From Synechococcus sp. WH 5701 (GTDB taxonomy: Bacteria > Cyanobacteriota > Cyanobacteriia > PCC-6307 > Cyanobiaceae), in the NCBI RefSeq assembly GCF_000153045.1, contig NZ_CH724159.1:561353-625352 (forward strand): a DNA stretch of 64,000 nt. Direction: 5' to 3'. Under the pieces are notes generated by a model, which did no database searches, had not been told where the DNA came from, and saw only the letters and a program-made list of their open reading frames with translations. The translations under genes and the position numbers were made by a program. Below, in pieces: positions 53,241-62,351 of the stretch. Each line of letters begins with the position of its first letter. Positions within the stretch are counted from its first letter, which is position 1.

Positions 53241-54285
53241 GGCGGCATCCCGAAGCGCCCTTCAGGCTAAGGACCGGTCTGGTGCAAAGCCCGGCCCGGC
53301 GGATGTGCGGCGCTGGCCGCTGCTGCTGGGGCTGTTGCCCCTCATTCCTCTGCTGGTCCTGCTGCTCTCGTTGCTGGAGCGGCCCCAGCGCCAGCAGATC
53401 GCGGTGGCACCGGAGGAGTCGAGCACCAGCGAACCCCTGCGCCTGGAATCAGGCGGGTTCGGCAGTCCGCTGATCAAGCTGCGGGCCGAGCTGCCCGTGA
53501 ACAGCTCGATGGGCCTGGGGGTGGAGCTGCTCGATGCCGGCGGCGCCACCGTGCTGGAGCTGGCGAAGGACGGTTGGCGCGAAACCGGCACCTGGTCGGA
53601 GGGGGGCGAGAGTGGCCGCTGGGAGGAGAGCGACGACGGGGTGCGGCTGTCGCTGCGGCCGCCGCAAGCGGGGATGTACCGGCTGCGGCTCACGCTCGAG
53701 GATCTGCTCGATACGGCTGGCCGGCCCCTGGAGAGCCCCCTGCTGGTGCTGCTGGAGGTGCGCAACCACAGCGTCGATGCGCCGCTGCTGTGGTTCACCG
53801 CCCTGGTGACGCTGCTGATGGCGGGGATCGCCATGAGATCCATCTACCGCAACTGGCGCCTGCGCAAGGTGCTGCGGCTGGAAGACAACCACTTGCGCCT
53901 GCGCTGCCGCCTGGGGGGGCCTGGCCTGGTGCGTGTGGCGCTGAGGGCCCGCTACGAACGATCCACCAGCGACGCCGGCCCCCTCGCCCCCCGGCTGCAG
54001 GCGGAGCTGCAGCTGGAGGTGAGCGATGCCCTCGGCCGCTCGCGCCTGGGCTTCAAGAGGGTCTTGCCGGTGGCGGCCCATTCCAGCGACGGCGACCACT
54101 GGCTGACGGTGGAGGAGGTGCTCCATCTCAAGGTGGACGAGCCCGCCAGCCTGGGGTTGCGGCTGACGCTGCCCGAAACCATCGCCGATGGCGGTGAGCC
54201 CTGGGAGATCGAGTGGATGAGGCTGGTGCTGGAGGACGGCGTGCTCAGCGCCCACCCGGTGGCGGTGCTGACGCTGGAGGCCTGA
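53239..54285 (+). CDS. two-span membrane protein of unknown function in the DUF350/SpeE-like cluster
   Basis: About 348 residues. A short basic N-terminus, one span (about 27-47), an extracytoplasmic beta-rich domain (about 50-180), a second span (about 185-203), and a cytoplasmic domain ending in LEMRLV-like beta strands. I do not recognise a named family. ATG 53239 overlaps the DUF350 start; GTG 53305 (VRRWPLLLG) would leave a 64-bp promoter gap and is an attractive alternative. The next gene begins 1 bp after its stop, so the cluster is an operon. Confidence 0.7.
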   Translation: MAASRSALQAKDRSGAKPGPADVRRWPLLLGLLPLIPLLVLLLSLLERPQRQQIAVAPEESSTSEPLRLESGGFGSPLIKLRAELPVNSSMGLGVELLDAGGATVLELAKDGWRETGTWSEGGESGRWEESDDGVRLSLRPPQAGMYRLRLTLEDLLDTAGRPLESPLLVLLEVRNHSVDAPLLWFTALVTLLMAGIAMRSIYRNWRLRKVLRLEDNHLRLRCRLGGPGLVRVALRARYERSTSDAGPLAPRLQAELQLEVSDALGRSRLGFKRVLPVAAHSSDGDHWLTVEEVLHLKVDEPASLGLRLTLPETIADGGEPWEIEWMRLVLEDGVLSAHPVAVLTLEA

Positions 54286-54286
54286 G

Positions 54287-54517
54287 ATGGCTCCCGAGCG
54301 CACGTTGATCCTGGTGCTCACCCTCTCGGCGGTGACGGTGGGCACGGTCACCGCGGTCAGCCGGCCCTTTCTGTTCCAGCTGGGGCAGGAGGGGGTGCCG
54401 TCAGGATCCAGTGGGGTGAGCTACCGCGGCAGTTACCGGGGCGGCCAGTGGGTGCCCCGCAGCGGTCGCTCCAACTGGCCTGGATTCCAGGGGCGGGGCC
54501 CCGGGACGGCCAAGTAG
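54287..54517 (+). CDS. small secreted or anchored Gly/Ser-rich protein
   Basis: A 76-residue protein with one N-terminal hydrophobic segment (about 6-24) followed by a Gly/Ser/Arg-rich tail with GSYRGG and GRSNWPGFQGRGPG. The tail is likely flexible and outside the membrane. It begins 1 bp after the previous stop and ends 2 bp before the spermidine-synthase-like gene, so it belongs to the same operon. No known family; it may hold the place of the DUF4247-type small protein that I recall in related clusters. Confidence 0.65.
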   Translation: MAPERTLILVLTLSAVTVGTVTAVSRPFLFQLGQEGVPSGSSGVSYRGSYRGGQWVPRSGRSNWPGFQGRGPGTAK

Positions 54518-54519
54518 GC

Positions 54520-56052
54520 ATGCCGCCCTTCTCGCCGCTGCAGGTGCGGGTGCTGCTGGCCACCGCCGCGCTCTCTTCCAGCGTGGGGCTGGTGCTGGAG
54601 CTGATGCTTGTCACCCAGGCCAGCTATCTGCTCGGCGACGTGGCCCTGGCCACGGGGATGGTGATCGGCACCTTCCTGGCGGCCATGGGGCTGGGGGCCT
54701 GGCTGAGCCAGTTCGTGGGCGGCGGCGAGCGGCCCCAGCAGCGGCTCCTGAGTGCCTTCCTGCTGGTGGAGCTCTGCCTCTCTCCGCTCTGCCTGCTGGG
54801 ACCGCTGGCGCTGTTCGCTTTGTTCAGCGTCGATGGCCCGCTCTGGCTGGCCCTGGTGGTGGTGACCGTGCTTGTGGGGGTGCTGGGGGGCATGGAGGTG
54901 CCCCTGCTCACCAGGCTGCTGGAGAGCCAGCAGCACCTGCGCAAAGCCCTGGCCCGGGTGCTGGCCCTGGATTACCTCGGGGCCTTGCTGGGGTCCCTGC
55001 TCTTTCCGCTGCTGCTGCTGCCCAGGTTCGGCCTGCTGCCCACCGCTGGCCTGCTGGCGATGATGCCCCTGATCAGCAGCGCGGTGCTGTGCTGGGTGTT
55101 CCCCGGCTGCCGCCGCTGGCGTTGGCCGGTGAGCGGTGCCCTTCCCCTGGCTGCGCTGGCTGCCTGGGCGTTGGTGCCCCTCGGCAACCGGATCGAGGAT
55201 GGCCTCTACGACGATCCGGTGGTGGGGCGGGTTCAGTCGCGGCATCAGCGCATCGTGCTCACCAGCCGCCGCGGTGATCTGCGCCTGTTCCTCGATGGGA
55301 ACCTGCAGTTCTCCAGCCTCGATGAATACCGCTACCACGAGGCGCTGGTGCATCCGGCCCTGGCCCTGCACGGGCGGCCCGAGCGGGTGCTGCTGCTGGG
55401 GGCGGGCGATGGCCTGGCGGCACGGGAGATCCTGCGTTGGCCAGGCGTGCGCCGGCTTGATCTGGTGGAGCTGGATCCGCAGATGCTCCAGCTGGCCCGG
55501 GCCCATCCCTTCCTGCGCCGTCTGAACCAGGCCAGCCTTGACGACCCGCGAGTGCAGACGCACATCGGTGATGCCTTCGAGCTGGTGCGTCGCCTGCCCG
55601 GCCCCTACGACGTGGTGATCGCCGACTTCCCCGACCCCGACAGCCCGGCCCTGGCGCGGCTCTACAGCGTCACGTTCTATGGGCGCCTGCTGGGGCGGCT
55701 GGCGCCCGCTGGCTTACTGGTGACCCAGGCCTCCACTCCGTTCTTCACTCCGAAGGTGATGGCCTCGATCCAGGCCACCATGGCCGAGCTGGATCTGGTC
55801 ACGCGGCCCTACAGCGTCGATGTGCCCAGCTTCGGGCCCTGGGGGTTCGTGCTGGCCCATCGCCCCGGCCGGCCCTTGCAGGTGGCAACCCCGCCGTTTG
55901 AGGGGCGCTGGTTCGATCGCGCCCAGCTGGAGACGCTGTTCGTGCTGCCCCGGGATCTTCGTCCGCCAGGCGATGCGGTGGTGCTGCCGAACCGTCTGAC
56001 GCGGCCGGTTCTGGATGGATACCAGCGCCAGTCCCTCTGGCGGCAGGACTGA
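54520..56052 (+). CDS. membrane-anchored spermidine synthase-like aminopropyltransferase
   Basis: A 510-residue protein. The first 220 residues make about seven spans; the rest is a Rossmann methyltransferase-like SpeE domain with VLLLGAGDGLAAREIL (SAM-type loop), VELDPQML and IADFPDPDSPALARLY. Such proteins are annotated as polyamine aminopropyltransferases, but the membrane part and the cluster with DUF350 and DUF4178 point to a different acceptor. It could aminopropylate a membrane component. Start ATG 54520, 2 bp after the previous stop. Confidence 0.85.
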   Translation: MPPFSPLQVRVLLATAALSSSVGLVLELMLVTQASYLLGDVALATGMVIGTFLAAMGLGAWLSQFVGGGERPQQRLLSAFLLVELCLSPLCLLGPLALFALFSVDGPLWLALVVVTVLVGVLGGMEVPLLTRLLESQQHLRKALARVLALDYLGALLGSLLFPLLLLPRFGLLPTAGLLAMMPLISSAVLCWVFPGCRRWRWPVSGALPLAALAAWALVPLGNRIEDGLYDDPVVGRVQSRHQRIVLTSRRGDLRLFLDGNLQFSSLDEYRYHEALVHPALALHGRPERVLLLGAGDGLAAREILRWPGVRRLDLVELDPQMLQLARAHPFLRRLNQASLDDPRVQTHIGDAFELVRRLPGPYDVVIADFPDPDSPALARLYSVTFYGRLLGRLAPAGLLVTQASTPFFTPKVMASIQATMAELDLVTRPYSVDVPSFGPWGFVLAHRPGRPLQVATPPFEGRWFDRAQLETLFVLPRDLRPPGDAVVLPNRLTRPVLDGYQRQSLWRQD

Positions 56053-56120
56053 TCCCCGCCCGGCGCTGCTCGATAGACTGATCTCCTCCGGGCGTCGGGC
56101 TCCGGGCCGAGGCCGTGCCC

Positions 56121-56762
56121 ATGGGCGTCTGGGTTCTGCTGGTGCTGCTGCTGGTGGCGGCGTGGGCCCTGCGCCAGCTGCAGAAGCGACGTCGACGCCC
56201 AGCGGCACTACCCCAGGAGCGCACGCTCTTCGACCTGCGCACCGGCGACATCGTCCAGGCCGACGGCCGCGACTGGGTGGTGGAAGACCGCCTGCTCTAC
56301 GACGAGGAGGGTTTTCAGTGGCTCGAGTATCTGCTCCGCGATGGCAGCGAGGGCCGCTGGCTCTGTGTCTGTGAAGACGACTGGCTGGAGGTGAGCTGGC
56401 TGGAGCAGGGCCCGGCTGAGCTGGCCCGCCAGCTGGATCGTCAGCCCCTGCCCTTCCCAGGGACGATCACCTGGGAGGGGGTCACCTACCGGCTCAAGGA
56501 ACAGGGCCGCGCGGCGGTGAGCTCCACCTCCCGCACCATGAACCGGCGTATGAGCGGCTGCCGCTTCGGCGATTACGAGGGTCCCGATGGCCTGGTGCTG
56601 TCCCTGGAGCGCTGGGATGGGGGCAGTCCCGGCTCCCGCCCACCGGCCCCTGGCTCTGAGCTCGAGCCCACGGAGAATGAGGCGGAAGTGACCCTTGGCC
56701 GCCAGCTGGATCCTGCTTCCCTGGTGCTGCTGCCGGGGGATGGGCGCTCGGTGTACCGATAA
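56121..56762 (+). CDS. DUF4178-domain protein with N-terminal membrane anchor
   Basis: A 213-residue protein. One span (about 3-18) and a basic stretch precede a DUF4178 domain (about 35-170): LRTGDIVQADGRDWVVEDRL-type start, WLCVCEDDWLEVSW, and TITWEGVTYRLKEQG. DUF4178 is often doubled and its role unknown; it commonly lies with DUF350 and spermidine-synthase-like genes. It closes the cluster, 68 bp after the previous stop. GTG 56115 is another start. Confidence 0.82.
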   Translation: MGVWVLLVLLLVAAWALRQLQKRRRRPAALPQERTLFDLRTGDIVQADGRDWVVEDRLLYDEEGFQWLEYLLRDGSEGRWLCVCEDDWLEVSWLEQGPAELARQLDRQPLPFPGTITWEGVTYRLKEQGRAAVSSTSRTMNRRMSGCRFGDYEGPDGLVLSLERWDGGSPGSRPPAPGSELEPTENEAEVTLGRQLDPASLVLLPGDGRSVYR

Positions 56763-56909
56763 GAGGAACTATCCGCAGTGGAAGCTAATTGGAGACTTTC
56801 TGAAGTGATCCTATCTGAAGCGAACCTAGGCCGGTGATTCGCGATACATCTATGGCAAAACTTGTCGGCAATTGAATTGCTAGGCGAATCGGTATGTCAT
56901 TTCAGTGGT

Positions 56910-56927
56910 ACACTATTACAATAGTGT
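56910..56927. repeat. AT-rich palindrome downstream of the DUF4178 gene
   Basis: ACACTATT-AC-AATAGTGT has 8-bp perfect arms. It lies in the 218-bp AT-rich gap between two convergent genes (DUF4178 and the broken GDSL gene), and a T-run (56937-56942) follows 9 bp later on the plus strand. A weak terminator or a binding site is possible. Confidence 0.4.
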
Positions 56928-57111
56928 GAATTAACGTTTTTTGGCTGGGAAGGTGATGTCCGGTAACTCGCGAACAGGCTTCAGGTGATTAGAACTTGTT
57001 CGATCCCGTTAAGCCAGGTCAGGGCCATTGCGGCGTAGCCCTCAGAATTGGGATGAAGACCATCGGAAAGTGATGAACCGATTGCGGTGAACTGATCGAC
57101 AACGGATACCG

Positions 57112-57115
57112 TTAG
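57112..57115. repeat. left target-site duplication of IS5 copy (TTAG)
   Basis: TTAG here and at 58345-58348. It fits the YTAR target typical of IS5-group elements. Confidence 0.88.
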
Positions 57116-58344
57116 GGAACCTCTGATCAAGACGCCTTAATCCGAATAATCTAGTCTCATTCTCATCAATGAGACGATACTGAGCAGATTTAGCCCACTT
57201 TTCGCTCAGAGAAGCCCTTGAAAAGACTTCAGGCAGTTCCCACCATTCGTTTTGGCTTGATTTCTGGATGATTATCGGTCTTTAGACACACTATACCCTT
57301 GCTTTACGCTGAATCAGGTATCCGTTCCCGTACCATCCAGAGGTTTGCCAGGGCAAAGAGCAACTTCAGCTTGAGGTCGTTCTTGCGGATACCTCTGTAG
57401 AAGACCTTCCGGAAGCCGAACTGACATTTGATGATTCGAAAGGGATGTTCCACTTTGGCGCGGAAGTGGGCTTTCGCCGTCTCAATCAGATCAAGAAGCC
57501 TGCCCTCAGGTGTCTCTGGAAGCACTCTGCGCTGGCCGGGCTTCATCGCAATCCTGAACTCAGCCTCGCAGTCCTGGAAGTCGTTTCGTTTCTCGATGCC
57601 GATGTGGCCGGCATCGCCGTAGATGAGGCGTTCATCCCCATGGAGCCGTTCAGCTGCTGTGTTCAGCTCATGAACATTGGCGGCGGTGCTCTCAACAGAG
57701 TGGACCAGGCCAGATGCGGCATCAACTCCGATGTGGCAGCGCATTCCAAAGAACCACTGCTTGCCCTTGGCCACTGAGTGCATGTCAGGATCCCTCTCCT
57801 TGGCCTTGTTCTTGGTGGAGCTGGGGGCATTGATTATCGTGGCATCAAGGATCGTTCCTTCCCTCAGCATCACTCCTCTCTCGCTAAGCATCTGGTTCAC
57901 ACCCTCAAGAATCTGCTCCGCGATCCGGTGCTCTTCCAGCAGATGGCGAAAGTTGAGAATCGTCGTCTCATCAGGGATCCGGCCATCCATCGTCTCGATC
58001 CCTGCGAAGCGGCGGAAGCAGGGCGTATCGATCAGCATCTCCTCCATCAATGGATCTGAAAGCGTGAACCACTGCTGCAGCAGATGGATCCGCAGCATCA
58101 CCTCCAAAGGAATCGGCGGACGACCTCCTTTGCTGGAGGGCTTGTGATACACGGGCTCAATCAAGGCCAGAAACGCTTCCCAGGGAACCGTGGCCTCCAT
58201 CTCATCCAAGAAGCGCTGGCGGCGCGTCCTCTTTTTGGCGTAGATCTGCTCGTAGTCCGTGAAGCCCAGCTGGAGAGGGTCGGCCATCCGTTCCAGTCTC
58301 AGTCTTGGATCTGGACTGATTTTAGCGGGTTTTTCAGGGGTTCC
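57116..58344 (-). mobile_element. IS5-family insertion sequence, complete (1229 bp)
   Basis: Ends are inverted repeats: GGAACCTCTGATCAAG at the left and, inward from the right, GGAACCCCTGAAAAAC. A single intact transposase gene lies inside on the minus strand. The TTAG duplication and the in-frame repair of the host gene fix the boundaries. Confidence 0.92.
57304..58287 (-). CDS. IS5-family transposase
   Basis: A 327-residue DDE transposase. The N-terminal DUF772-type domain has FAGIETMDGRIPDETTIL; the catalytic acids are read as D in TILDATIINAP, D in YGDAGHIGIE, and E in KVEHPFRIIK. Length and motifs are those of the IS5 subgroup. Intact, so possibly active. Confidence 0.93.
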   Translation of the reverse strand: MADPLQLGFTDYEQIYAKKRTRRQRFLDEMEATVPWEAFLALIEPVYHKPSSKGGRPPIPLEVMLRIHLLQQWFTLSDPLMEEMLIDTPCFRRFAGIETMDGRIPDETTILNFRHLLEEHRIAEQILEGVNQMLSERGVMLREGTILDATIINAPSSTKNKAKERDPDMHSVAKGKQWFFGMRCHIGVDAASGLVHSVESTAANVHELNTAAERLHGDERLIYGDAGHIGIEKRNDFQDCEAEFRIAMKPGQRRVLPETPEGRLLDLIETAKAHFRAKVEHPFRIIKCQFGFRKVFYRGIRKNDLKLKLLFALANLWMVRERIPDSA

Positions 58345-58348
58345 TTAG
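58345..58348. repeat. right target-site duplication of IS5 copy (TTAG)
   Basis: Second TTAG, matching 57112-57115, at the right edge of the IS. Confidence 0.88.
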
Positions 58349-59325
58349 CTGTTGGAAAGAGCGATTTGACAGCTCATCCCTAATTAGGTTATTGTATTGA
58401 AGGATCTCATCTCTAGTAACATTGCTAATTGGATCCTTTTTCCATTTGTCGCTAACTGTTGGGATGGTGCCAACAATGACGTCAAGTTCTAGTCCAGAAG
58501 CATTTGCTTCTTGATCCATTCTGTTCATAAAGAAGGTCAAGCGGTCAAAAGCCGACTCGGCCAGCTTGTCCTGTTGTTCGCCTTGAGCATCATTGTTCTT
58601 ATCACCAGCGGGAGAGGCTCCGAATTCGGTGCCGACGACTTGATGAATCAGATCATTCGTCCCCAGCATTAACAGCACAACATTGCGATCGGTGATGACG
58701 TCTGAGAAATATGTGGTTGAGATTGCGAGATCTAGGTCACTCAGGAGTCCATCGCGAATCGAGCCCTCGTTCGATTCGTTGGCCTGAAGCGAAACATATG
58801 TCTTATCAGCAAGTGGTTCGTCGGTTCGGGCGATTCCTCTGCCGGATTTTCCCCAGTGATTGGGGTCACGACTAGGATCGTCATCAATGATCTGTTCCCC
58901 GACAAAATCAAATTGATAGCCTTGACGTTCAAGCAGATTTTCCAGAGGGGCTCGGTAGCCACCTGGCTCTGTTCCAGCCGTGATCGAATCGCCCATGGGC
59001 ATGATTCTGATCGTTGGAGACTGGCCGGGGAAGAGTTGTCGAATAAGCTGACTATTGCCTGATTGTGCGAGCAAGGATTTGATGAAACGCTCCAGTCCTG
59101 ATGTTGTAGTCATGTTTTCTTCAAGATTTATAGATATCAGAGATCCGAGCAATGATTTGAGCATGTTAAGCCGTAAATCGATGTTGGGAAACGTGGATGT
59201 ATCTGGTGAGACTATCGTAGCCAGCGATGGTCGCCTTCCACGGGCTTCATGGATCGTCAGGGTCGTGGATCGAGTTGGCTGTCACGGTCAGGACTGGATC
59301 AGCGGCCTTCTTCGACACCTTCCAC

Positions 59326-60993
59326 CTATTGATTCGATTCCACCAGGAGGGCCAGGGCGCTGCCAATGCTGTCGGCCTCGGCCGCCGGCTTGTCGCGGCG
59401 CCAGTGCAGGATGCGCGGGAAGCGCACCGCCAGGCCGCTCTTGTGGCGCGAGGAGCGCTGGATGCCCTCGAAGCCGAGGTTGAACACCTGCAGGGGCTCC
59501 ACCGACCGCACCGGCCCGAAGCGCTCGATGGTGTGGCGGCGGATCCAGCGGTCGAGTTCGTTGATCTCGCCGTCATTGAGGCCGGAGTAGGCCTTGGTGA
59601 AGGTCACCAGGCGTGGGCTGCCGCCCACGCTGGCCACGTCAGCGGTGGTGTCCCAGAGGCCGAAGGTGTAATCGGTGTAGAGGTTGGCGCGGCGGCCGCT
59701 ACCCGCCTGCGCGTAGAGCAGCACCGCATCGAGTTCCATCGGCTCGAGCTTGAGCTTCCACCAGTCGCCCCGGCGGCGGCCTACCCGGTAAGGCGACTCC
59801 AGCCGTTTCAGCATCAGCCCCTCGGCCCCCACGTCGCGGGCGCGGCCGCGCTGCCGCTCCAGCTCCTCCCAGCTGCCCAGGGGCACGGCCGCTGAGCCGC
59901 GCAGGCGCTGCCGCTCCGGGTGATCGCTGCGGGCCACGGCATCATGCAGCACCTCCAGCCGCTCCAGGCGCCGCTGCAGCGGTTCGTCGCGCCGGTCGGC
60001 ACCTGCCGATTCGAGCAGGTCGTAGGCCACGAAGGCCATCGGGCACTGGCGGCGCAGGCTCGCTCCCACGCTCCTGCGGCCCAGACGCCGCTGCAGGGCA
60101 GCGAAGCCGTGGGGCCGCTCTTCGCTGGGATCCCAGACGATCACTTCGCCGTCGAGCACGGTGCCCTCCGGCAGGGCCTCCCCCAGGCTCACCAGCTCGG
60201 GAAAGCTCTCGTTCACCAGCTCCTCGCCTCGGCTCCAGAGAAAGCTGGTGCCGGCGCGGCGGATCAGCTGGCCGCGGATGCCATCCCACTTCCACTCCGC
60301 CCGCCAGTGGCTGGGATCCCAGCCCTCCAGCTGGGCCGGATCGAGCGGACTGGCCAGGAAGAAGGGAAAGGGCCGGCTCGCAGGCACCGCCGACCCTTCC
60401 GCCGCAGGGGCGAGCAGGCTGCGGAAGGCGTCGGGCGTGGGCTCAAAGCCCCCCATCAGGCGTTGGGCGATCTCGGCCTCCTCCAGCCCAGCCACCCCGG
60501 CCAGGGCCCGGGTCACCAGGCCCGTGGACACCCCCACCCGGAGGCCACCGGTGAGCAGCTTGTTGAACAGGAAGGCCTGGCCCGGAGGAAGGCTGGCCCA
60601 GGCATGCAGCACGGCTTCGGCCTGGACGGCGGGCTCCAGCGCCGCGATCGCCGGCAGCCGCTCCCCCATCCACTCCGCCAGCGGCCGCTCGATCACCTCG
60701 GACTCGGGCAGTTTCAGCTGGGGCAGCAGCAGGGCGATCGTCTCGGCACTGTCGCCCACCTGGGTGTGGCAGTCGTCGAACAACCACTCCGGCAGGGCTG
60801 AGACGGCCAGAGCGATCTCCCGCAGCCGCCGGCCCGTGATCAGCCGCTTGCGCCGCTTGCCGAGCAGCAGGGTGAGCGCCCAGGCCCCATCGGCGGGATC
60901 CACCGTTCTCAGGTAGTCCTCCACCGCCGCCACCCGGGCACGGGTACCGGGGCTGCGATCCAGCTGCTCATAGAGGGCGCAGAAGTCGCGCAT
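59326..60993 (-). CDS. ATP-dependent DNA ligase, ligase-associated DNA damage response type
   Basis: A 555-residue ligase. An N-terminal helical DNA-binding domain (about 1-200) precedes the nucleotidyltransferase domain with the adenylated lysine K235 in KWDGIR, and LDGEVIVW, GAEGLMLKR and WWKLKLEP motifs; a C-terminal OB fold follows. It seals nicks using ATP, apart from the NAD-dependent LigA. Start at ATG 60993 (MRDFCALYEQ); the frame is open further upstream only as a shadow of cbpA. It is divergent from cbpA, 120 bp apart. Confidence 0.92.
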   Translation of the reverse strand: MRDFCALYEQLDRSPGTRARVAAVEDYLRTVDPADGAWALTLLLGKRRKRLITGRRLREIALAVSALPEWLFDDCHTQVGDSAETIALLLPQLKLPESEVIERPLAEWMGERLPAIAALEPAVQAEAVLHAWASLPPGQAFLFNKLLTGGLRVGVSTGLVTRALAGVAGLEEAEIAQRLMGGFEPTPDAFRSLLAPAAEGSAVPASRPFPFFLASPLDPAQLEGWDPSHWRAEWKWDGIRGQLIRRAGTSFLWSRGEELVNESFPELVSLGEALPEGTVLDGEVIVWDPSEERPHGFAALQRRLGRRSVGASLRRQCPMAFVAYDLLESAGADRRDEPLQRRLERLEVLHDAVARSDHPERQRLRGSAAVPLGSWEELERQRGRARDVGAEGLMLKRLESPYRVGRRRGDWWKLKLEPMELDAVLLYAQAGSGRRANLYTDYTFGLWDTTADVASVGGSPRLVTFTKAYSGLNDGEINELDRWIRRHTIERFGPVRSVEPLQVFNLGFEGIQRSSRHKSGLAVRFPRILHWRRDKPAAEADSIGSALALLVESNQ

Positions 60994-61113
60994 GGGCGGC
61001 CGCTCGAGCTGTTCAACCCTCACCCTGGCAAGCGCCGTGGCCGATCGCTCCCGCACTGCCGTCCGCGGGAGGATGGGGGCCAAGGCCCTGCGGCCATCCG
61101 CTGTGACAGCCCG

Positions 61114-62031
61114 ATGAAGTTCAAGGACTACTACGAGACCCTCGGCATCGAGCGGGGAGCGAGTGAGGAGGAGATCAAGAAGGCCTACAGGCGTCTGGCT
61201 CGCCAGTACCACCCCGACATCTCCAAGGAGGCGGGTGCTGAGGAGCGTTTCAAGGAGATCAGCGAGGCCAACCAGACCCTCTCCGATCCGGAGAAGCGCC
61301 AGGCCTACGACGAACTGGGCCGCCATGACCCCGGCGAGGAGTTCCGGCCGCCGGCGGACTGGGATACACGCTTCTGGCAGGGCCAGGCCCACCAGGAGGT
61401 GGACCTCTCCGAGCTGTTCGAGCAGATGGGATTCCGCAGCTCCCAGCGACGGCGCCAGGCGGGAGGTGTGGACTTCCCGATCCGCGGCCAGGACGTGGAG
61501 GCCGTGGCCCGGCTGACGCTCGACGAGGTCTCCCGCGGCAGCCAGGTGACCCTGGAGCGGCCGGGCGGCGGCAGTGTGCGCATCCGGGTCCCCCAGGGCG
61601 TGACCGATGGCGAGCGCCTGCGCATCCCTGGGCGCGGCGGTCCCGGCAGCGGCGGTGGCCCTGATGGCGATGTGTACCTCCACATCCAGGTGCTGCCGCA
61701 CAAGCTGTTCCGGCCGGTGGGTCATGACCTCTACCTGGAGCTGCCGGTGACTCCCTGGGAGGCGGCCCTCGGCTCCCAGATCGAGCTGCCCAGCCTCGAT
61801 GGCCGCGTGCGGGTGACGGTGAAGCCAGGGGCGCAGGCGGGCCAGAAACTGCGGCTGGCCGGTAAGGGGCTGCCGAAGCGGGGCGGGGGAGCGGGGGATC
61901 TCTATGCCGTGCTGCAGATCGTGATGCCCACGCAGATCAGCGAGCGTGAACAGGAGCTCTATCGTGAGCTGGCGACGGCGTCCACCTTCCAGCCCCGTCC
62001 GCAGTTCACCGGAGGGACGACCGATGCCTGA
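61114..62031 (+). CDS. cbpA: DnaJ-class co-chaperone CbpA-like
   Basis: A 305-residue J-domain protein. The HPD tripeptide is H33-P34-D35, followed by a linker and two DnaJ C-terminal beta domains, with no cysteine-rich zinc finger. This layout is CbpA/DjlA type II. It stimulates DnaK's ATPase. The cbpM gene overlaps its stop by 8 bp, confirming the identity. Confidence 0.92.
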   Translation: MKFKDYYETLGIERGASEEEIKKAYRRLARQYHPDISKEAGAEERFKEISEANQTLSDPEKRQAYDELGRHDPGEEFRPPADWDTRFWQGQAHQEVDLSELFEQMGFRSSQRRRQAGGVDFPIRGQDVEAVARLTLDEVSRGSQVTLERPGGGSVRIRVPQGVTDGERLRIPGRGGPGSGGGPDGDVYLHIQVLPHKLFRPVGHDLYLELPVTPWEAALGSQIELPSLDGRVRVTVKPGAQAGQKLRLAGKGLPKRGGGAGDLYAVLQIVMPTQISEREQELYRELATASTFQPRPQFTGGTTDA

Positions 62032-62332
62032 CGATCTCCTGATCCCCGTGGACGCCGACAGCCCGGTGGAATCAGCGGAGCTGCTGGCGGCCTCAGGCCT
62101 GGCCCATGAGGAGCTGGTGGAGCTGGTGGAGTTCGGCGTGTTCGAAACCAGGGAGGGCGCCACGGGCTGGAGCTTCCAGACCCGGGTGGTCCATCAGGCG
62201 CGGAGGGCGGTGAAGCTGCGGGACACCTTCGGGCTCAACCCTCCCGGCATGGCCCTGGCTCTCACCTACCTGGAGAAAATCGAGGCCTTGGAGCAGCGGC
62301 TGCGGGAATTAGAGTGCCTGTTGCCCCGATGA
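62024..62332 (+). CDS. cbpM: chaperone modulator CbpM-like
   Basis: A 102-residue MerR-like helical protein with LVELVEFGVFE and TYLEKIEALEQRLRELE, a coiled coil at the end. CbpM binds the CbpA J-domain and blocks its action. Start ATG 62024 overlaps the cbpA stop, giving coupled translation. Role assigned from family and position. Confidence 0.82.
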   Translation: MPDDLLIPVDADSPVESAELLAASGLAHEELVELVEFGVFETREGATGWSFQTRVVHQARRAVKLRDTFGLNPPGMALALTYLEKIEALEQRLRELECLLPR

Positions 62333-62351
62333 GGCCTGGACGGCCGTTGCC

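Larger units (their letters stand above)
56981..59113 (-). pseudogene. SGNH/GDSL-family hydrolase gene split by an IS5 insertion
   Basis: The 5' part (58345-59113) encodes residues 1-256 with block I MGDSITAG (nucleophile S43) and block III LGTND. The IS then cuts the frame. The 3' part (56981-57111) encodes 42 residues with the catalytic DGLHP (D273, H276) and a TGA. Removing the IS and one TTAG copy joins the parts in frame into 299 residues, so the insertion is precise. As it stands, the product ends in RNP from the IS and lacks Asp and His, so it is inactive. SGNH enzymes hydrolyse esters. It is AT-richer than its neighbours. Confidence 0.88.

Noticed and set aside
59326-62163. A 945-codon minus-strand frame extending upstream of the DNA ligase.
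   Set aside because: Residues ahead of MRDFCALYEQ are antisense to cbpA; the ligase is complete from 60993.
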